64,000 nt of DNA, taken from the NCBI RefSeq assembly GCF_000455825.1, contig NZ_ATAO01000157.1:1-64000 (forward strand). Direction: 5' to 3'. A program made the position numbers and the translations under genes. Origin of the DNA: Microbacterium maritypicum MF109. GTDB lineage: Bacteria; Actinomycetota; Actinomycetes; Actinomycetales; Microbacteriaceae. This document shows positions 8,355-17,396 of the stretch, piece by piece. How positions within the stretch are numbered: position 1 is the stretch's first letter; each line of letters begins with the position of its first letter. The notes below the pieces were generated by a model, which did no database searches, was not told the DNA's origin, and saw only the letters and a list, made by a program, of their open reading frames with translations.

Positions 8355-9234
8355 CGCCGCTCCTTTCCAGGTGTTCCCGCATGGCCGGGATGACGAGGTC
8401 GGGGCGGTCGCGCTGCACCCAGTGTCCGGCACCGGGTACGGTCACCAGCGACCCCACCGGCAGCTGCTCGGCGGCGATCCGGATGCGCGCGAGGGGAACG
8501 CCGGAGTCACGATCGCCGTGCACGAGGAGCGTGGGCGTCGTGATCGAAGGCAGCTGCTCGACGTACACGGTGCGCAGTCGATTCCAGAGCACCTGATCGC
8601 GCTGCCATTCCCCGAACGTCTCCAGGCCGGTGCCGGTGGCGGCCTCGGCGAGCACCGCATCCACGAGTTCAGGCGTGCGCGCTGTCGGGTTCCGCACCAG
8701 CTCTCGCAGCCCTCGTTCCATCGCTGAACGGTTGTGCGCGTACGCGCGGGTCATCCGGGCGAGCAGACCCGAACGCAGCAGGAGGAATGTGCCGAAGTGC
8801 GTGAGCCGACCGGAGAAGCCGTCGGCCAGACGGGGCATCAGACCGTAGCATCCGAGCAGTATCGCTGATCGCGCGCGGCCGGGTCGATCCAGGAGATGCC
8901 CGACCGCCATGCCGCCGCCGAGTGAGAGGCCGGCGACGGCGTAGTCGGCGAGACCGATCCCGTCGACGAGCTCGCCCACGTATCGCACGAGCCGTTCCTG
9001 AGTGAGCGGCCGGTCCGGACGTGGACTCTGCCCGAAGCCCGGATGGTCGGGCGCGATCACGCGATGCCCCGCCTCGGCGAGAGCATGTCCGACCGCACTC
9101 CACGAGAGTTCGGCGTTATCGGCACCGCCGCCGTGCAGGAGCAGGACGGGCACACCGGACTCGCATGCCGGTCGCCACTCCAGAGCGGAGACCGTGGCAT
9201 GGGGGAGGACGATGCTCGTGCGTCGGGGATCCAT
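8332..9234 (-). CDS. Alpha/beta hydrolase (first gene of TetR operon)
   Basis: A 300-residue alpha/beta hydrolase, distinct in sequence from the downstream copy. HGGG at 34-37 forms the oxyanion hole, Ser104 sits in GLSLGGG, the acid is the Asp in HGDRDSG, and His271 in GAGHW completes the triad. It resembles C-C bond hydrolases and esterases of aromatic or lactone degradation, but the substrate is not identifiable. AGAGGA precedes the ATG. First gene of the operon with tetR and the second hydrolase; a perfect inverted repeat lies just upstream of the start. Confidence 0.9.
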   Translation of the reverse strand: MDPRRTSIVLPHATVSALEWRPACESGVPVLLLHGGGADNAELSWSAVGHALAEAGHRVIAPDHPGFGQSPRPDRPLTQERLVRYVGELVDGIGLADYAVAGLSLGGGMAVGHLLDRPGRARSAILLGCYGLMPRLADGFSGRLTHFGTFLLLRSGLLARMTRAYAHNRSAMERGLRELVRNPTARTPELVDAVLAEAATGTGLETFGEWQRDQVLWNRLRTVYVEQLPSITTPTLLVHGDRDSGVPLARIRIAAEQLPVGSLVTVPGAGHWVQRDRPDLVIPAMREHLERSGDAQTPRP

Positions 9235-9242
9235 GGCATCCT

Positions 9243-9280
9243 CTCGTTGTGACCAATCTACTTGATCTGGTCACAACGAG
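9243..9280. promoter_or_regulatory. Perfect 13-bp inverted repeat, candidate TetR operator
   Basis: CTCGTTGTGACCA at 9243-9255 and its exact complement TGGTCACAACGAG at 9268-9280 flank a 12-base spacer. It lies 8 bases upstream of the first hydrolase ATG and 9 bases after the YihY stop, in the only gap before the operon. No T tract follows on the minus strand, so an operator is more likely than a terminator. Confidence 0.75.
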
Positions 9281-9289
9281 GGCACCCGG

Positions 9290-10336
9290 TCACGAAGTGG
9301 TGTCAGGACTCGCGGCCTTCTGCGCCGCTCGCAGTTCGGCCGTGGCGATCTGCACGTCGACCTCCGCGCGCTGCAGTCTTCGCTGCGGAAACGTGGTCGC
9401 CGCGAACTTCGCGTGCACGCGATCGGACTTCTCCTCTTCGGCCGTCACGATGTAGGCGCAGGCGAAAAGCATCACCTGTGCGGAGAAGTTCAGCCAGATC
9501 AGCAGCGCGAGCAGCGAGGCGAACGAGGCCAGCAGCGGATTGCTCGTGGCGCCACCCACGAAGAGGCCAGACAGCTCCTGCAGTGCCAGGAGTCCCAGCG
9601 CGCCCAGCAGCGCACCGGACCAGAGCGATCGAGGCGACGGGCGGACTCCGGACAGCAGGCGGAACACACCGATGATGATCACCGCGTCCAGGGCGAAGAC
9701 GACCACGAGCGACACCAGGCGCACCGTCCAGGCCGCGACGGGTGAGTCCTCGGGAAGGCCGAGCATTCCGGCGATCCATGTGACGCCGAGCTGGCCGGCG
9801 AAGGTGAGGAAGGCCGAGGCGACGAACGCGACACCGATGCCGAGCGCGAGCGCGAGGTTGCGCAGGATCACCCAGATCCAGAGGATGTCGTCCTGCACGG
9901 TCCCGGCGAGCACGCGCACGGCCGTGCGCAGTGAGCCGATGGCGCCGAGCGCGGACCCCACGAGGGCGACGAGGGAGATGATCCCGGCGATCGACAGCGA
10001 GGCGGGCGCACGCAGATCCTCGGTCTTGATCACGCCGTCCTCGCCGATGAGCCCCGGTACCGCCGCCTGCACGGAGTCGATGATCGCCTGCCAGGCCACG
10101 GGATTCCCGGCGAGCCACAGCGCCGCGATGGAGAAGCCCAGCAGCACGCCGGCGAACACGCTGAAGAGCGCCCGGTACGTGACGCTGTCGGCGAGCATCG
10201 GTCCGCGACGCTCGGTGTAGAGCAACGCGGCGCGCACCGGTCGGCGCGCGAGAGCCCAGGCGATCACCGGCCCGGTGATGCGCGCGATGAGTCCCGGCTC
10301 TGCGGGGGAGTCTGATCTCGTTTCGCTGTTCGTCAC
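9290..10336 (-). CDS. YihY/BrkB-family inner membrane protein
   Basis: A 348-residue polytopic protein of the YihY/virulence factor BrkB family, with about six transmembrane helices. The family motif ADSVTYRALFSVFAG lies in the first quarter, and a conserved late segment reads LLIWLNFSAQVMLFACAYI. The molecular function of the family is unsettled; members are not RNase BN despite old annotations. The GTG start is exactly six bases downstream of TAGTGT, so the transcript is probably leaderless. Divergent from lysA. Confidence 0.92.
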   Translation of the reverse strand: MTNSETRSDSPAEPGLIARITGPVIAWALARRPVRAALLYTERRGPMLADSVTYRALFSVFAGVLLGFSIAALWLAGNPVAWQAIIDSVQAAVPGLIGEDGVIKTEDLRAPASLSIAGIISLVALVGSALGAIGSLRTAVRVLAGTVQDDILWIWVILRNLALALGIGVAFVASAFLTFAGQLGVTWIAGMLGLPEDSPVAAWTVRLVSLVVVFALDAVIIIGVFRLLSGVRPSPRSLWSGALLGALGLLALQELSGLFVGGATSNPLLASFASLLALLIWLNFSAQVMLFACAYIVTAEEEKSDRVHAKFAATTFPQRRLQRAEVDVQIATAELRAAQKAASPDTTS

Positions 10337-10421
10337 GCCCCCACACTATGAGGCGACGCCGGTCGCCCGCAGGGGCTTGACGCCGCGCGTCACCCTGACC
10401 AAGGGCGACCGGGCGGTGCCC

Positions 10422-10427
10422 TAGAAT
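10422..10427 (+). promoter_or_regulatory. -10 box of the lysA promoter
   Basis: TAGAAT lies 56 bases upstream of the lysA GTG, giving an expected leader of about 50 bases. No good -35 hexamer is seen at the usual spacing. It is the best promoter candidate in the 10337-10483 gap. Confidence 0.5.
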
Positions 10428-10483
10428 CGGGTCAGCCTCGATGTGCGTGCCCCGCCCGAGATCCTTCCCACGATTGGTGATCA

Positions 10484-11902
10484 GTGCTTCTCCCTGCCGA
10501 TTCGCTCGCTCCGGAATGGCTCGCCGTCCCCGAAGACGCGAACGACCTCGCCGACGGCGTCTGGCCCGCCTCCGCGGTGCGCGATCCCGACGGCGTTCTC
10601 GACATCGCGGGCGTCAGCGCCACCACGCTCGCCCGCACCTACGGCACCCCGCTGCTGGTGCTCGACGAAGACGAGGTGCGGGGGCGTGCACGGCGGTTCC
10701 GGCTCGCCTTCGACCAGGCGGCGGCCGAGAACGGCACCACGGCTCAGGTCTATTACGCGGGCAAGGCGTTCCTCTGCACGACGGTCGCGCGGTGGGTGGT
10801 CGACGAGGGGCTTCGCGTCGACGTGTGCACCGGGGGAGAGCTGGCGGTGGCTCTCGCGGCCGGCGTCGTGCCGGCATCCATCGGCTTCCACGGCAACAAC
10901 AAGTCGGTCGCCGAGCTGGAGAGAGCCGTCGAGGTCGGCGTCGGCACGATCATCGTCGACAGCGCTGTCGAGATCGAGCGCCTCGCGGCGATCACCGCTC
11001 GCACCGGAGCCACACAGCGTGTGCTGGTGCGCGTGATCAGCGGGGTCCATGCCGAGACCCATGATTTCCTCGCGACCGCTCACGAGGACCAGAAATTCGG
11101 CTTCCCGCTCCCGGATGCGGAGAAGGCTGTCGCGCGCATCCGTGAGATCCCCGGCCTGGTCTTCGCCGGTCTGCACTGCCACATCGGATCGCAGATCTTC
11201 GGCGTCGCCGGGTTCCGCGAATCGGCGTCCCGCGTGCTCGACCTGCATGCGGCGCTGCTCGAGGGCGGCCCCGTGCCGCAGCTCAACCTCGGCGGCGGCT
11301 TCGGCATCGCCTACACGCGCGTCGACGACCCGACGCCCATCGAGGAACTCGCAGGCGCGATCATCACCGCCGTCGCCGAGGACTGCGCGGCTCGGGGCAT
11401 CCCCGTCCCTGCGCTCTCGTTCGAGCCGGGCCGTGCCATCGTCGGCACGGCGGGCGTCACGATCTACGAGGTCGGCACGACCAAGGACGTCACGATCGAT
11501 TCCGGAGCCGTGCGCCGCTACATCAGCGTCGACGGCGGCATGAGCGACAACGCGCGTCCCGCTCTGTACGGGGCCCAGTACTCCGCACGGCTCGCCTCCC
11601 GCGTGGGCGAGGGCGAGCCCCGTCTCAGCCGCGTGGTCGGCAAGCACTGCGAATCCGGCGACATCGTCGTCGACCACGAGTACCTGCCCGACGACCTCGT
11701 GCCGGGCGATCTGCTCGCGGTTCCGGCGACCGGCGCGTACTGCGTCTCGCTCGCGAGCAACTACAACCATGTGCCGCGTCCGCCGGTCGTCGCCGTGCGC
11801 GGTGGACGTTCGACGGTCATCGTCCGCGGCGAGACCATCGACGACGTGCTGGCCCGCGACGCGGGCATCGACGGGGCGAGCGCCCCCGAGGGAGACCAAT
11901 GA
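10484..11902 (+). CDS. lysA: Diaminopimelate decarboxylase
   Basis: A 472-residue PLP-dependent fold III decarboxylase that converts meso-diaminopimelate to L-lysine, the last step of lysine synthesis. PLP is held by Lys94 in YYAGKAF; the glycine-rich phosphate loop LNLGGGFGIAY, the substrate specificity segment EPGRAIVG, and the C-terminal catalytic HCESGD and Tyr-containing GAYCVSLASNYN are all present. The start is GTG. First gene of a run with hom and thrB, matching actinobacterial aspartate-family gene order. Confidence 0.97.
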   Translation: MLLPADSLAPEWLAVPEDANDLADGVWPASAVRDPDGVLDIAGVSATTLARTYGTPLLVLDEDEVRGRARRFRLAFDQAAAENGTTAQVYYAGKAFLCTTVARWVVDEGLRVDVCTGGELAVALAAGVVPASIGFHGNNKSVAELERAVEVGVGTIIVDSAVEIERLAAITARTGATQRVLVRVISGVHAETHDFLATAHEDQKFGFPLPDAEKAVARIREIPGLVFAGLHCHIGSQIFGVAGFRESASRVLDLHAALLEGGPVPQLNLGGGFGIAYTRVDDPTPIEELAGAIITAVAEDCAARGIPVPALSFEPGRAIVGTAGVTIYEVGTTKDVTIDSGAVRRYISVDGGMSDNARPALYGAQYSARLASRVGEGEPRLSRVVGKHCESGDIVVDHEYLPDDLVPGDLLAVPATGAYCVSLASNYNHVPRPPVVAVRGGRSTVIVRGETIDDVLARDAGIDGASAPEGDQ

Positions 11903-11923
11903 CCCACCTCCGAAGGAGTAACC

Positions 11924-13228
11924 ATGACTGACTACCGACGACTTCGCGTGGCGCTGCTGGGTGCCGGAGCGGTCGGCTCTCAGGTGGCGGCACTCCTGCT
12001 GCGACACGGCGACGAGCTCGCCGACCGTGCCGGCGCCGAACTGGAGCTCGCCGGCATCGCCGTGCGCGACATCGACGCTCCCCGTGACGTCGACCTGCCC
12101 AAGGAGCTCTTCACCACCGACGCCGAGTCGCTGATCCTGGGTGCCGACATCGTGATCGAGCTCATCGGCGGGATCGAGCCGGCCCGTACGAGCATCCTGC
12201 AGGCGATCGGATCCGGAGCCGACGTCGTGACAGCCAACAAGGCGCTGCTGGCGACGCACGGGCCCGAACTCTTCGAGGCGGCCGACCGCGTGGGCGCCTC
12301 CGTGTACTACGAGGCCGCGGCCGCGGGAGCGATCCCGATCATCCGTCCGCTGCGCGACTCGCTCGCCGGCGACCGTGTGGTGCGCATCATGGGCATCGTG
12401 AACGGCACCACGAACTACATCCTCGACAGGATGGACACCGAGGGCGCCGACTTCGCCGACGTGCTCGCCGATGCGCAGCGTCTGGGCTACGCAGAGGCCG
12501 ATCCCACGGCCGACGTCGAGGGGTACGACGCCGCGCAGAAGGCCGCCATCCTCGCGAGTCTCGCGTTCCACACCGCGGTCCCGCTCGACGCCGTCTACCG
12601 CGAGGGCATCACCTCGATCACGGCCTCCATGATCGAAGAGGCTCGCGCCGCCGGCTTCGTGATCAAGCTGCTCGCCGTCTGCGAGCGCATCGAGGCGAAC
12701 GGCGCCGAGTCCATCTCGGTGCGGGTCTACCCGGCCCTGGTGCCCACCTCGCATCCGCTCGCCTCCGTGCACGGCGCGAACAACGCGGTGTTCGTCGAGG
12801 CCGAGGCCGCCGGCTCGCTGATGTTCTACGGTGCAGGTGCCGGCGGTGTGCAGACCGCGTCCGCGGTGCTCGGCGACGTCGTCTCGGCCGCCCGTCGCCA
12901 CATCGCCGGCGGGGTCGGGGTGGGGGAGTCCACTCGCGCCAACCTTCCCGTCGTGCCGATCGGCCACGTCACCACCCGTTACCAGATCACGCTCGAGGTC
13001 GCGGATGCGCCCGGCGTGCTGGCCACCGTCGCGAGCATCCTCAGCGACGGCGACGTCTCGGTGGCGACGGTCGTGCAGACCGTCGAGGGGGAGGACGAAC
13101 CGACCGCCCGTCTGATCATCGGCACGCATCGCGCGACCGAGCAGGCACTCAGCGCCACCGTCGACGCTCTCGCCGACAGCGAGGTCGTGGCCCGCGTGGT
13201 CTCGGTGCTCCGGGTGGAGGGCGAGTGA
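11924..13228 (+). CDS. hom: Homoserine dehydrogenase
   Basis: A 434-residue NAD(P)H-dependent enzyme that reduces aspartate semialdehyde to homoserine, the branch point to threonine and methionine. The Rossmann motif GAGAVG is at residues 13-18; the catalytic core includes GIVNGTTNYIL and EADPTADVEGYDAAQK; a C-terminal ACT domain (about 345-425) marks the threonine-feedback-regulated actinobacterial form. GAAGGAG precedes the ATG. Its stop overlaps the thrB GTG as GTGA, indicating translational coupling. Confidence 0.97.
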   Translation: MTDYRRLRVALLGAGAVGSQVAALLLRHGDELADRAGAELELAGIAVRDIDAPRDVDLPKELFTTDAESLILGADIVIELIGGIEPARTSILQAIGSGADVVTANKALLATHGPELFEAADRVGASVYYEAAAAGAIPIIRPLRDSLAGDRVVRIMGIVNGTTNYILDRMDTEGADFADVLADAQRLGYAEADPTADVEGYDAAQKAAILASLAFHTAVPLDAVYREGITSITASMIEEARAAGFVIKLLAVCERIEANGAESISVRVYPALVPTSHPLASVHGANNAVFVEAEAAGSLMFYGAGAGGVQTASAVLGDVVSAARRHIAGGVGVGESTRANLPVVPIGHVTTRYQITLEVADAPGVLATVASILSDGDVSVATVVQTVEGEDEPTARLIIGTHRATEQALSATVDALADSEVVARVVSVLRVEGE

Positions 13229-14193
13229 CGATGGCGGCAGCCCTCGCGCCGGCCGCAGGCGACGCGGTGCCGGGGCGCACCGTCGAGGTGCGGGTTCCCG
13301 CGACGAGCGCCAACCTCGGCCCCGGCTTCGACACGCTGGGCCTGGCGCTCAGCATCTACGACACCCTCGAGGTGACGGCCCTGCCTCCGGGGCAGTTGGA
13401 GATCGAGGTGACGGGATCCGGCGCGACCGAGATCCCCCGCGACGAGTCGAACCTGATCGTCCGCACCATCGCGTACGTCTTCGCCGACGCTGGCCGCCCG
13501 GTACCCGGGCTGCGGATCGTCGCCGAGAACGGCGTGCCGCACGGTCGCGGCCTCGGGTCCTCCGGAGCCGCCGTCGCCGCGGGAGTCCTCGCCGCGAAGG
13601 GGCTGCTCGCGGGCGACGTCGAGATCGGCGACACCGACCTCCTCCGCCTCGCGACCGAGCTGGAGGGCCACCCCGACAACGTGGCTCCGGCGCTGTTCGG
13701 CGGGCTGACGATCGCGTGGATGTCCGAGCGCGGACCACAGCACAAGAAGCTGCTCGTGCATCGCGGCGTGTCGCCTCTCGTGCTTGTCCCCGCGTACACG
13801 ATGTCGACGTCGCAGGCGCGATCGCTGCAGCCCCCGCAGGTGTCCACCGCCGATGCCGTGTTCAACGTCTCGCGCTCGGCGTTGCTGATCGCCGCTTTGA
13901 TGCAGAGCCCCGAACTCCTCCTGGACGCGACCGCCGACCGCCTGCACCAGGACTACCGGGCCGGAGCCATGCCCGAGACGCAGCGTCTCGTGCAGGCACT
14001 GCGGGCCGCAGGCTTCGCGGCCGTCGTCTCCGGAGCCGGCCCGAGCGTCCTCGTGCTTGCCGACGGTCCCGGCAGCCGCCAGGATGCGGTCGAGCTGGCC
14101 GATCGAGTCACCGACACCCCGTGGGAGGCGCTCCTGCTCGCAGTCGACGTCCGTGGTGGTACAGTGGGGACTCGAGCGGAGGGCTCCACGTAA
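13225..14193 (+). CDS. thrB: Homoserine kinase
   Basis: A 322-residue GHMP-family kinase that phosphorylates homoserine with ATP, feeding threonine synthesis. The N-terminal substrate segment reads VRVPATSANLGPGFD, and the ATP-binding loop [16 protein letters not shown] is intact. The GTG at 13225 overlaps the hom stop by four bases; an ATG two codons later (13231) has better spacing from GGAGG and may be the real start. Threonine synthase (thrC), which often sits between or beside these genes, is not in the window. Confidence 0.96.
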   Translation: MTMAAALAPAAGDAVPGRTVEVRVPATSANLGPGFDTLGLALSIYDTLEVTALPPGQLEIEVTGSGATEIPRDESNLIVRTIAYVFADAGRPVPGLRIVAENGVPHGRGLGSSGAAVAAGVLAAKGLLAGDVEIGDTDLLRLATELEGHPDNVAPALFGGLTIAWMSERGPQHKKLLVHRGVSPLVLVPAYTMSTSQARSLQPPQVSTADAVFNVSRSALLIAALMQSPELLLDATADRLHQDYRAGAMPETQRLVQALRAAGFAAVVSGAGPSVLVLADGPGSRQDAVELADRVTDTPWEALLLAVDVRGGTVGTRAEGST

Positions 14194-14335
14194 CTGCGTG
14201 AATCTGGCCCCATTGCATCTCTTGCAAGACCCGCACGCAAACCCCTGTGGCAGAGCTCATTCCAGAGCCGCCTGCCGAGGCTGGCTGGCGCCGAGCGTCA
14301 GCCCGTGCGATCGCGCGCAGCACCCGTTGTGTGCG

Positions 14336-14364
14336 TTCAACGCTCATTCCCCATGACATATAAG
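14336..14364 (+). promoter_or_regulatory. Promoter of rho
   Basis: TTCAAC at 14336-14341 and TATAAG at 14359-14364 are separated by exactly 17 bases, a good sigma70-type match. It lies directly before the rho GTG, so rho is transcribed separately from thrB. The -10 box overlaps the apparent Shine-Dalgarno AAGGGAG. The rest of the 14194-14335 gap shows no clear structure. Confidence 0.6.
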
Positions 14365-14373
14365 GGAGTACTC

Positions 14374-16284
14374 GTGGAGAACCTCTCCGAGACCCAGAAC
14401 GATCAGTCGGCGCCCACCGCCGAGGCACCCGCGGCATCCGCGGAGTCGACGACCGAGTCCGCGCCTGCCCGCAAGCGCGCGCCGCGTCGTGCGAGCACTG
14501 CGACGGCTGCGGCCAAGGCCGAGAAGGCCGAGGCGGCGAAGGCCGAGAAGGCGGCGAAGACGGATGCCGCGCCGGAAGCGGCTGCAACCGATTCTGCATC
14601 CGCCGGCGCAGATGCCGCCGAAGCCGCGCCGAAGGCGAAGCGCCCGAGCCGCAGCCGTGCGAAGAAGGCGGATGCCGAGGCTCCTGCCGCGGATACCGCT
14701 GCCGCCGAAGCGCCTGCTGCCGATGCCGCAGCTACTGCCACGGCCGAGGCTCCGGCCGAGCCCGCACCCAAGACGACCGGGCGCGGACGCCGCGGAGCAC
14801 AGAAGCCCGCTGCCGACGCCGAGCCGCCCGCTGCCGAGCCGACGGCGGAAACCGGTTCCGACGCCGCGCCTGCGGAGAACTCGCAGAACGGCGACTCGGA
14901 CTCGTCCGACGGTGGCGAGGAGCAGGGCGGCCGCGGTCGCAACCGCAACCGCAGCCGCAACCGCGGACGTGGCCAGAACGGCGCGGCGCAGGAGCAGCAG
15001 GCACAGCCCGCTGCCGATGACGACCAGGCCGGTGGCAACAACCGCAACCGTCAGCGCAACAAGCGCCGCAGCGGTGTGCCGACCGACGAGTTCGACACTG
15101 AGATCGGCGAGGACGATGTCCTGATCCCGATCGCCGGCATCCTCGACGTGCTCGACAACTACGCGTTCGTCCGCACCACCGGATACCTCGCCGGCCCGAG
15201 CGACGTGTACGTGTCGCTCGGTCAGGTGAAGAAGTACAACCTGCGCAAGGGCGATGCGGTCGTCGGTTCGATCAAGCAGCCGCGTGAGGGCGAGCAGCAG
15301 GGGCGCCAGAAGTACAACGCCCTGGTCAAGGTCGACTCGATCAACGGCCTCTCGATCGACGACGCGGCCACCCGCGTGGAGTTCGGCAAGCTCACCCCGC
15401 TGTACCCGCAGGAGCGCCTGCGCATGGAGACGGCTCCGGAGAAGCTGACCCAGCGCATCATCGACCTGGTCGCCCCGGTCGGCAAGGGCCAGCGTGGCCT
15501 GATCGTCGCGCCGCCCAAGGCCGGAAAGACCATCGTCCTGCAGCAGATCGCGAACGCGATCGCGCAGAACAACCCTGAGGTCCACCTCATGGTCGTGCTC
15601 GTCGACGAGCGCCCCGAAGAGGTCACCGACATGGAGCGCTCGGTCAAGGGCGAGGTCATCGCCTCGACGTTCGACCGTCCGGCCGAAGACCACACGACCG
15701 TCGCCGAACTCGCGATCGAACGCGCGAAGCGCCTGGTCGAGCTCGGCCGCGACGTCGTGGTGCTGCTCGACTCGATCACCCGCCTCGGCCGGGCCTATAA
15801 CCTGGCGGCCCCGGCATCGGGTCGTGTGCTCAGCGGTGGTGTCGACGCGTCGGCGCTGTACCCGCCCAAGCGCTTCTTCGGCGCTGCACGCAACATCGAG
15901 AACGGCGGATCCCTCACGATCCTCGCCACGGCGCTGGTCGAGACCGGCTCCAAGATGGACGAAGTCATCTTCGAGGAGTTCAAGGGCACCGGCAACAGCG
16001 AGCTGCGTCTGTCCCGCCAGCTGGCCGACAAGCGCATCTTCCCGGCGGTCGACGTGAACGCGTCGAGCACTCGTCGCGAGGAGATGCTGCTCTCGGCCGA
16101 CGAGGTCAAGATCACCTGGAAGCTGCGTCGCGCCCTCGCCGGCCTCGACCAGCAGCAGGCTCTCGAGGTCGTGCTCGGCAAGCTCAAGGAGACCAACTCG
16201 AACGTCGAGTTCCTCGTGCAGATGCAGAAGTCGATCCCGACGCTCCCCTCGGGTGCGCACGGGCACGACAACAACATCCGCTGA
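14374..16284 (+). CDS. rho: Transcription termination factor Rho
   Basis: A 636-residue hexameric RNA helicase that ends transcription of untranslated RNA. Residues 1 to about 245 are a low-complexity Ala/Glu/Lys region followed by Arg/Asn/Gly-rich segments, the long N-terminal insertion typical of high-GC actinobacteria and able to bind RNA. The conserved core begins at about residue 249, with the cold-shock-like RNA-binding domain and the ATPase motor (P-loop PPKAGKT, about 380-386). The GTG start has AAGGGAG five bases upstream; an upstream in-frame ATG adds only non-conserved residues. Followed closely by prfA. Confidence 0.97.
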   Translation: MENLSETQNDQSAPTAEAPAASAESTTESAPARKRAPRRASTATAAAKAEKAEAAKAEKAAKTDAAPEAAATDSASAGADAAEAAPKAKRPSRSRAKKADAEAPAADTAAAEAPAADAAATATAEAPAEPAPKTTGRGRRGAQKPAADAEPPAAEPTAETGSDAAPAENSQNGDSDSSDGGEEQGGRGRNRNRSRNRGRGQNGAAQEQQAQPAADDDQAGGNNRNRQRNKRRSGVPTDEFDTEIGEDDVLIPIAGILDVLDNYAFVRTTGYLAGPSDVYVSLGQVKKYNLRKGDAVVGSIKQPREGEQQGRQKYNALVKVDSINGLSIDDAATRVEFGKLTPLYPQERLRMETAPEKLTQRIIDLVAPVGKGQRGLIVAPPKAGKTIVLQQIANAIAQNNPEVHLMVVLVDERPEEVTDMERSVKGEVIASTFDRPAEDHTTVAELAIERAKRLVELGRDVVVLLDSITRLGRAYNLAAPASGRVLSGGVDASALYPPKRFFGAARNIENGGSLTILATALVETGSKMDEVIFEEFKGTGNSELRLSRQLADKRIFPAVDVNASSTRREEMLLSADEVKITWKLRRALAGLDQQQALEVVLGKLKETNSNVEFLVQMQKSIPTLPSGAHGHDNNIR

Positions 16285-16295
16285 GCGGCTGAGCC

Positions 16296-17375
16296 GTGTT
16301 CGAGTCCGTCCAGACTCTGATCGATGAGCATCGCCGGGTGCAGGAGGAGCTCTCCGACCCGGCGGTGCACGCCGACGCCGCCCGGGCCAAGCGCGTCAAT
16401 CGCCGCTACGCCGAGCTGTCGCGCATCGTCGCCGCGTACGAGGCCTGGGTCGCTGCCACCGACGATCTGGAGACCGCTCGCGAGTTCGCCCGCGAGGACG
16501 AGTCCATCGCCGCGGAGATCCCGGCGATGGAGGAGGAGCTTCAGCTCTCGCAGGAGCGCCTCCGACGTCTGCTGATCCCGCGCGACCCGGACGACGCCCG
16601 TGACGTGATCATGGAGATCAAGGCGGGGGAGGGCGGCGCGGAATCCGCGCTGTTCGCCGCCGACCTGCTGCGCATGTACATCCAGTACGCGGCCTCCAAG
16701 GGCTGGAAGACGGAGCTGCTCGAGCGCAACGAATCCGACCTCGGCGGCTACAAGGACGTCCAGGTCGCGATCAAGGGCTCGTCCTCCGATCCCGCACAGG
16801 GCGTCTGGGCGCACCTGAAGTACGAGGGCGGAGTTCATCGGGTGCAGCGTGTGCCGGCGACCGAATCGCAGGGGCGCATCCACACCTCCACCACCGGTGT
16901 CCTCGTGTTCCCCGAGGTCGATGAGCCGGAGGAGATCCACATCGACCAGAACGACCTGAAGATCGACGTCTTCCGGTCGTCCGGCCCCGGCGGCCAGTCC
17001 GTGAACACGACGGACTCCGCCGTGCGCATCACCCACGTGCCGACCGGCATCGTCGTCTCGATGCAGAACGAGAAATCCCAGCTGCAGAACCGCGAGGCCG
17101 GCATGCGTGTGCTGCGCGCCCGGCTGCTCGCGCGACAGCAGGAGGAACTCGACGCCGCGGCTTCCGACGCCCGCCGATCGCAGATCCGGGGCATGGACCG
17201 CTCGGAGCGCATCCGCACCTACAACTTCCCCGAGAACCGCATCGCGGATCATCGCACCGGGTTCAAGGCGTACAACCTCGATCAGGTGATGGACGGTGCT
17301 CTCGATCCGCTGATCGAGAGCGCCATCACCGCCGATGAGGAAGCCCGGCTCGCCGCGGTCGGCTCCGAGTCCTGA
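16296..17375 (+). CDS. prfA: Peptide chain release factor 1
   Basis: A 359-residue RF1 that recognises UAA and UAG stop codons and triggers peptide release. The GGQ motif is at residues 232-234 in [10 protein letters not shown]; its Gln is the methylation target of PrmC, encoded at 23523. The GTG start lies 12 bases after the rho stop, so the two are likely co-transcribed. In most actinobacteria prmC follows immediately; here about 6 kb of other genes intervene. A short GC hairpin at 17380-17393 lies between prfA and the converging response regulator. Confidence 0.98.
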   Translation: MFESVQTLIDEHRRVQEELSDPAVHADAARAKRVNRRYAELSRIVAAYEAWVAATDDLETAREFAREDESIAAEIPAMEEELQLSQERLRRLLIPRDPDDARDVIMEIKAGEGGAESALFAADLLRMYIQYAASKGWKTELLERNESDLGGYKDVQVAIKGSSSDPAQGVWAHLKYEGGVHRVQRVPATESQGRIHTSTTGVLVFPEVDEPEEIHIDQNDLKIDVFRSSGPGGQSVNTTDSAVRITHVPTGIVVSMQNEKSQLQNREAGMRVLRARLLARQQEELDAAASDARRSQIRGMDRSERIRTYNFPENRIADHRTGFKAYNLDQVMDGALDPLIESAITADEEARLAAVGSES

Positions 17376-17396
17376 GCGAGGGGCACGCGCCCCGCA

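Noticed and set aside
10481..13129. 882-codon minus-strand open frame
   Set aside because: It is antisense to lysA and hom; long antisense frames are expected in high-GC coding DNA, and the translation shows no motif.
14344..16266. 640-codon minus-strand open frame across rho
   Set aside because: A shadow of rho with Arg/Leu-biased composition and no conserved domain.
17380..17393. GGGGC-GCCCC hairpin between prfA and the response regulator as a terminator
   Set aside because: Only five base pairs and no T tract; too weak to call.
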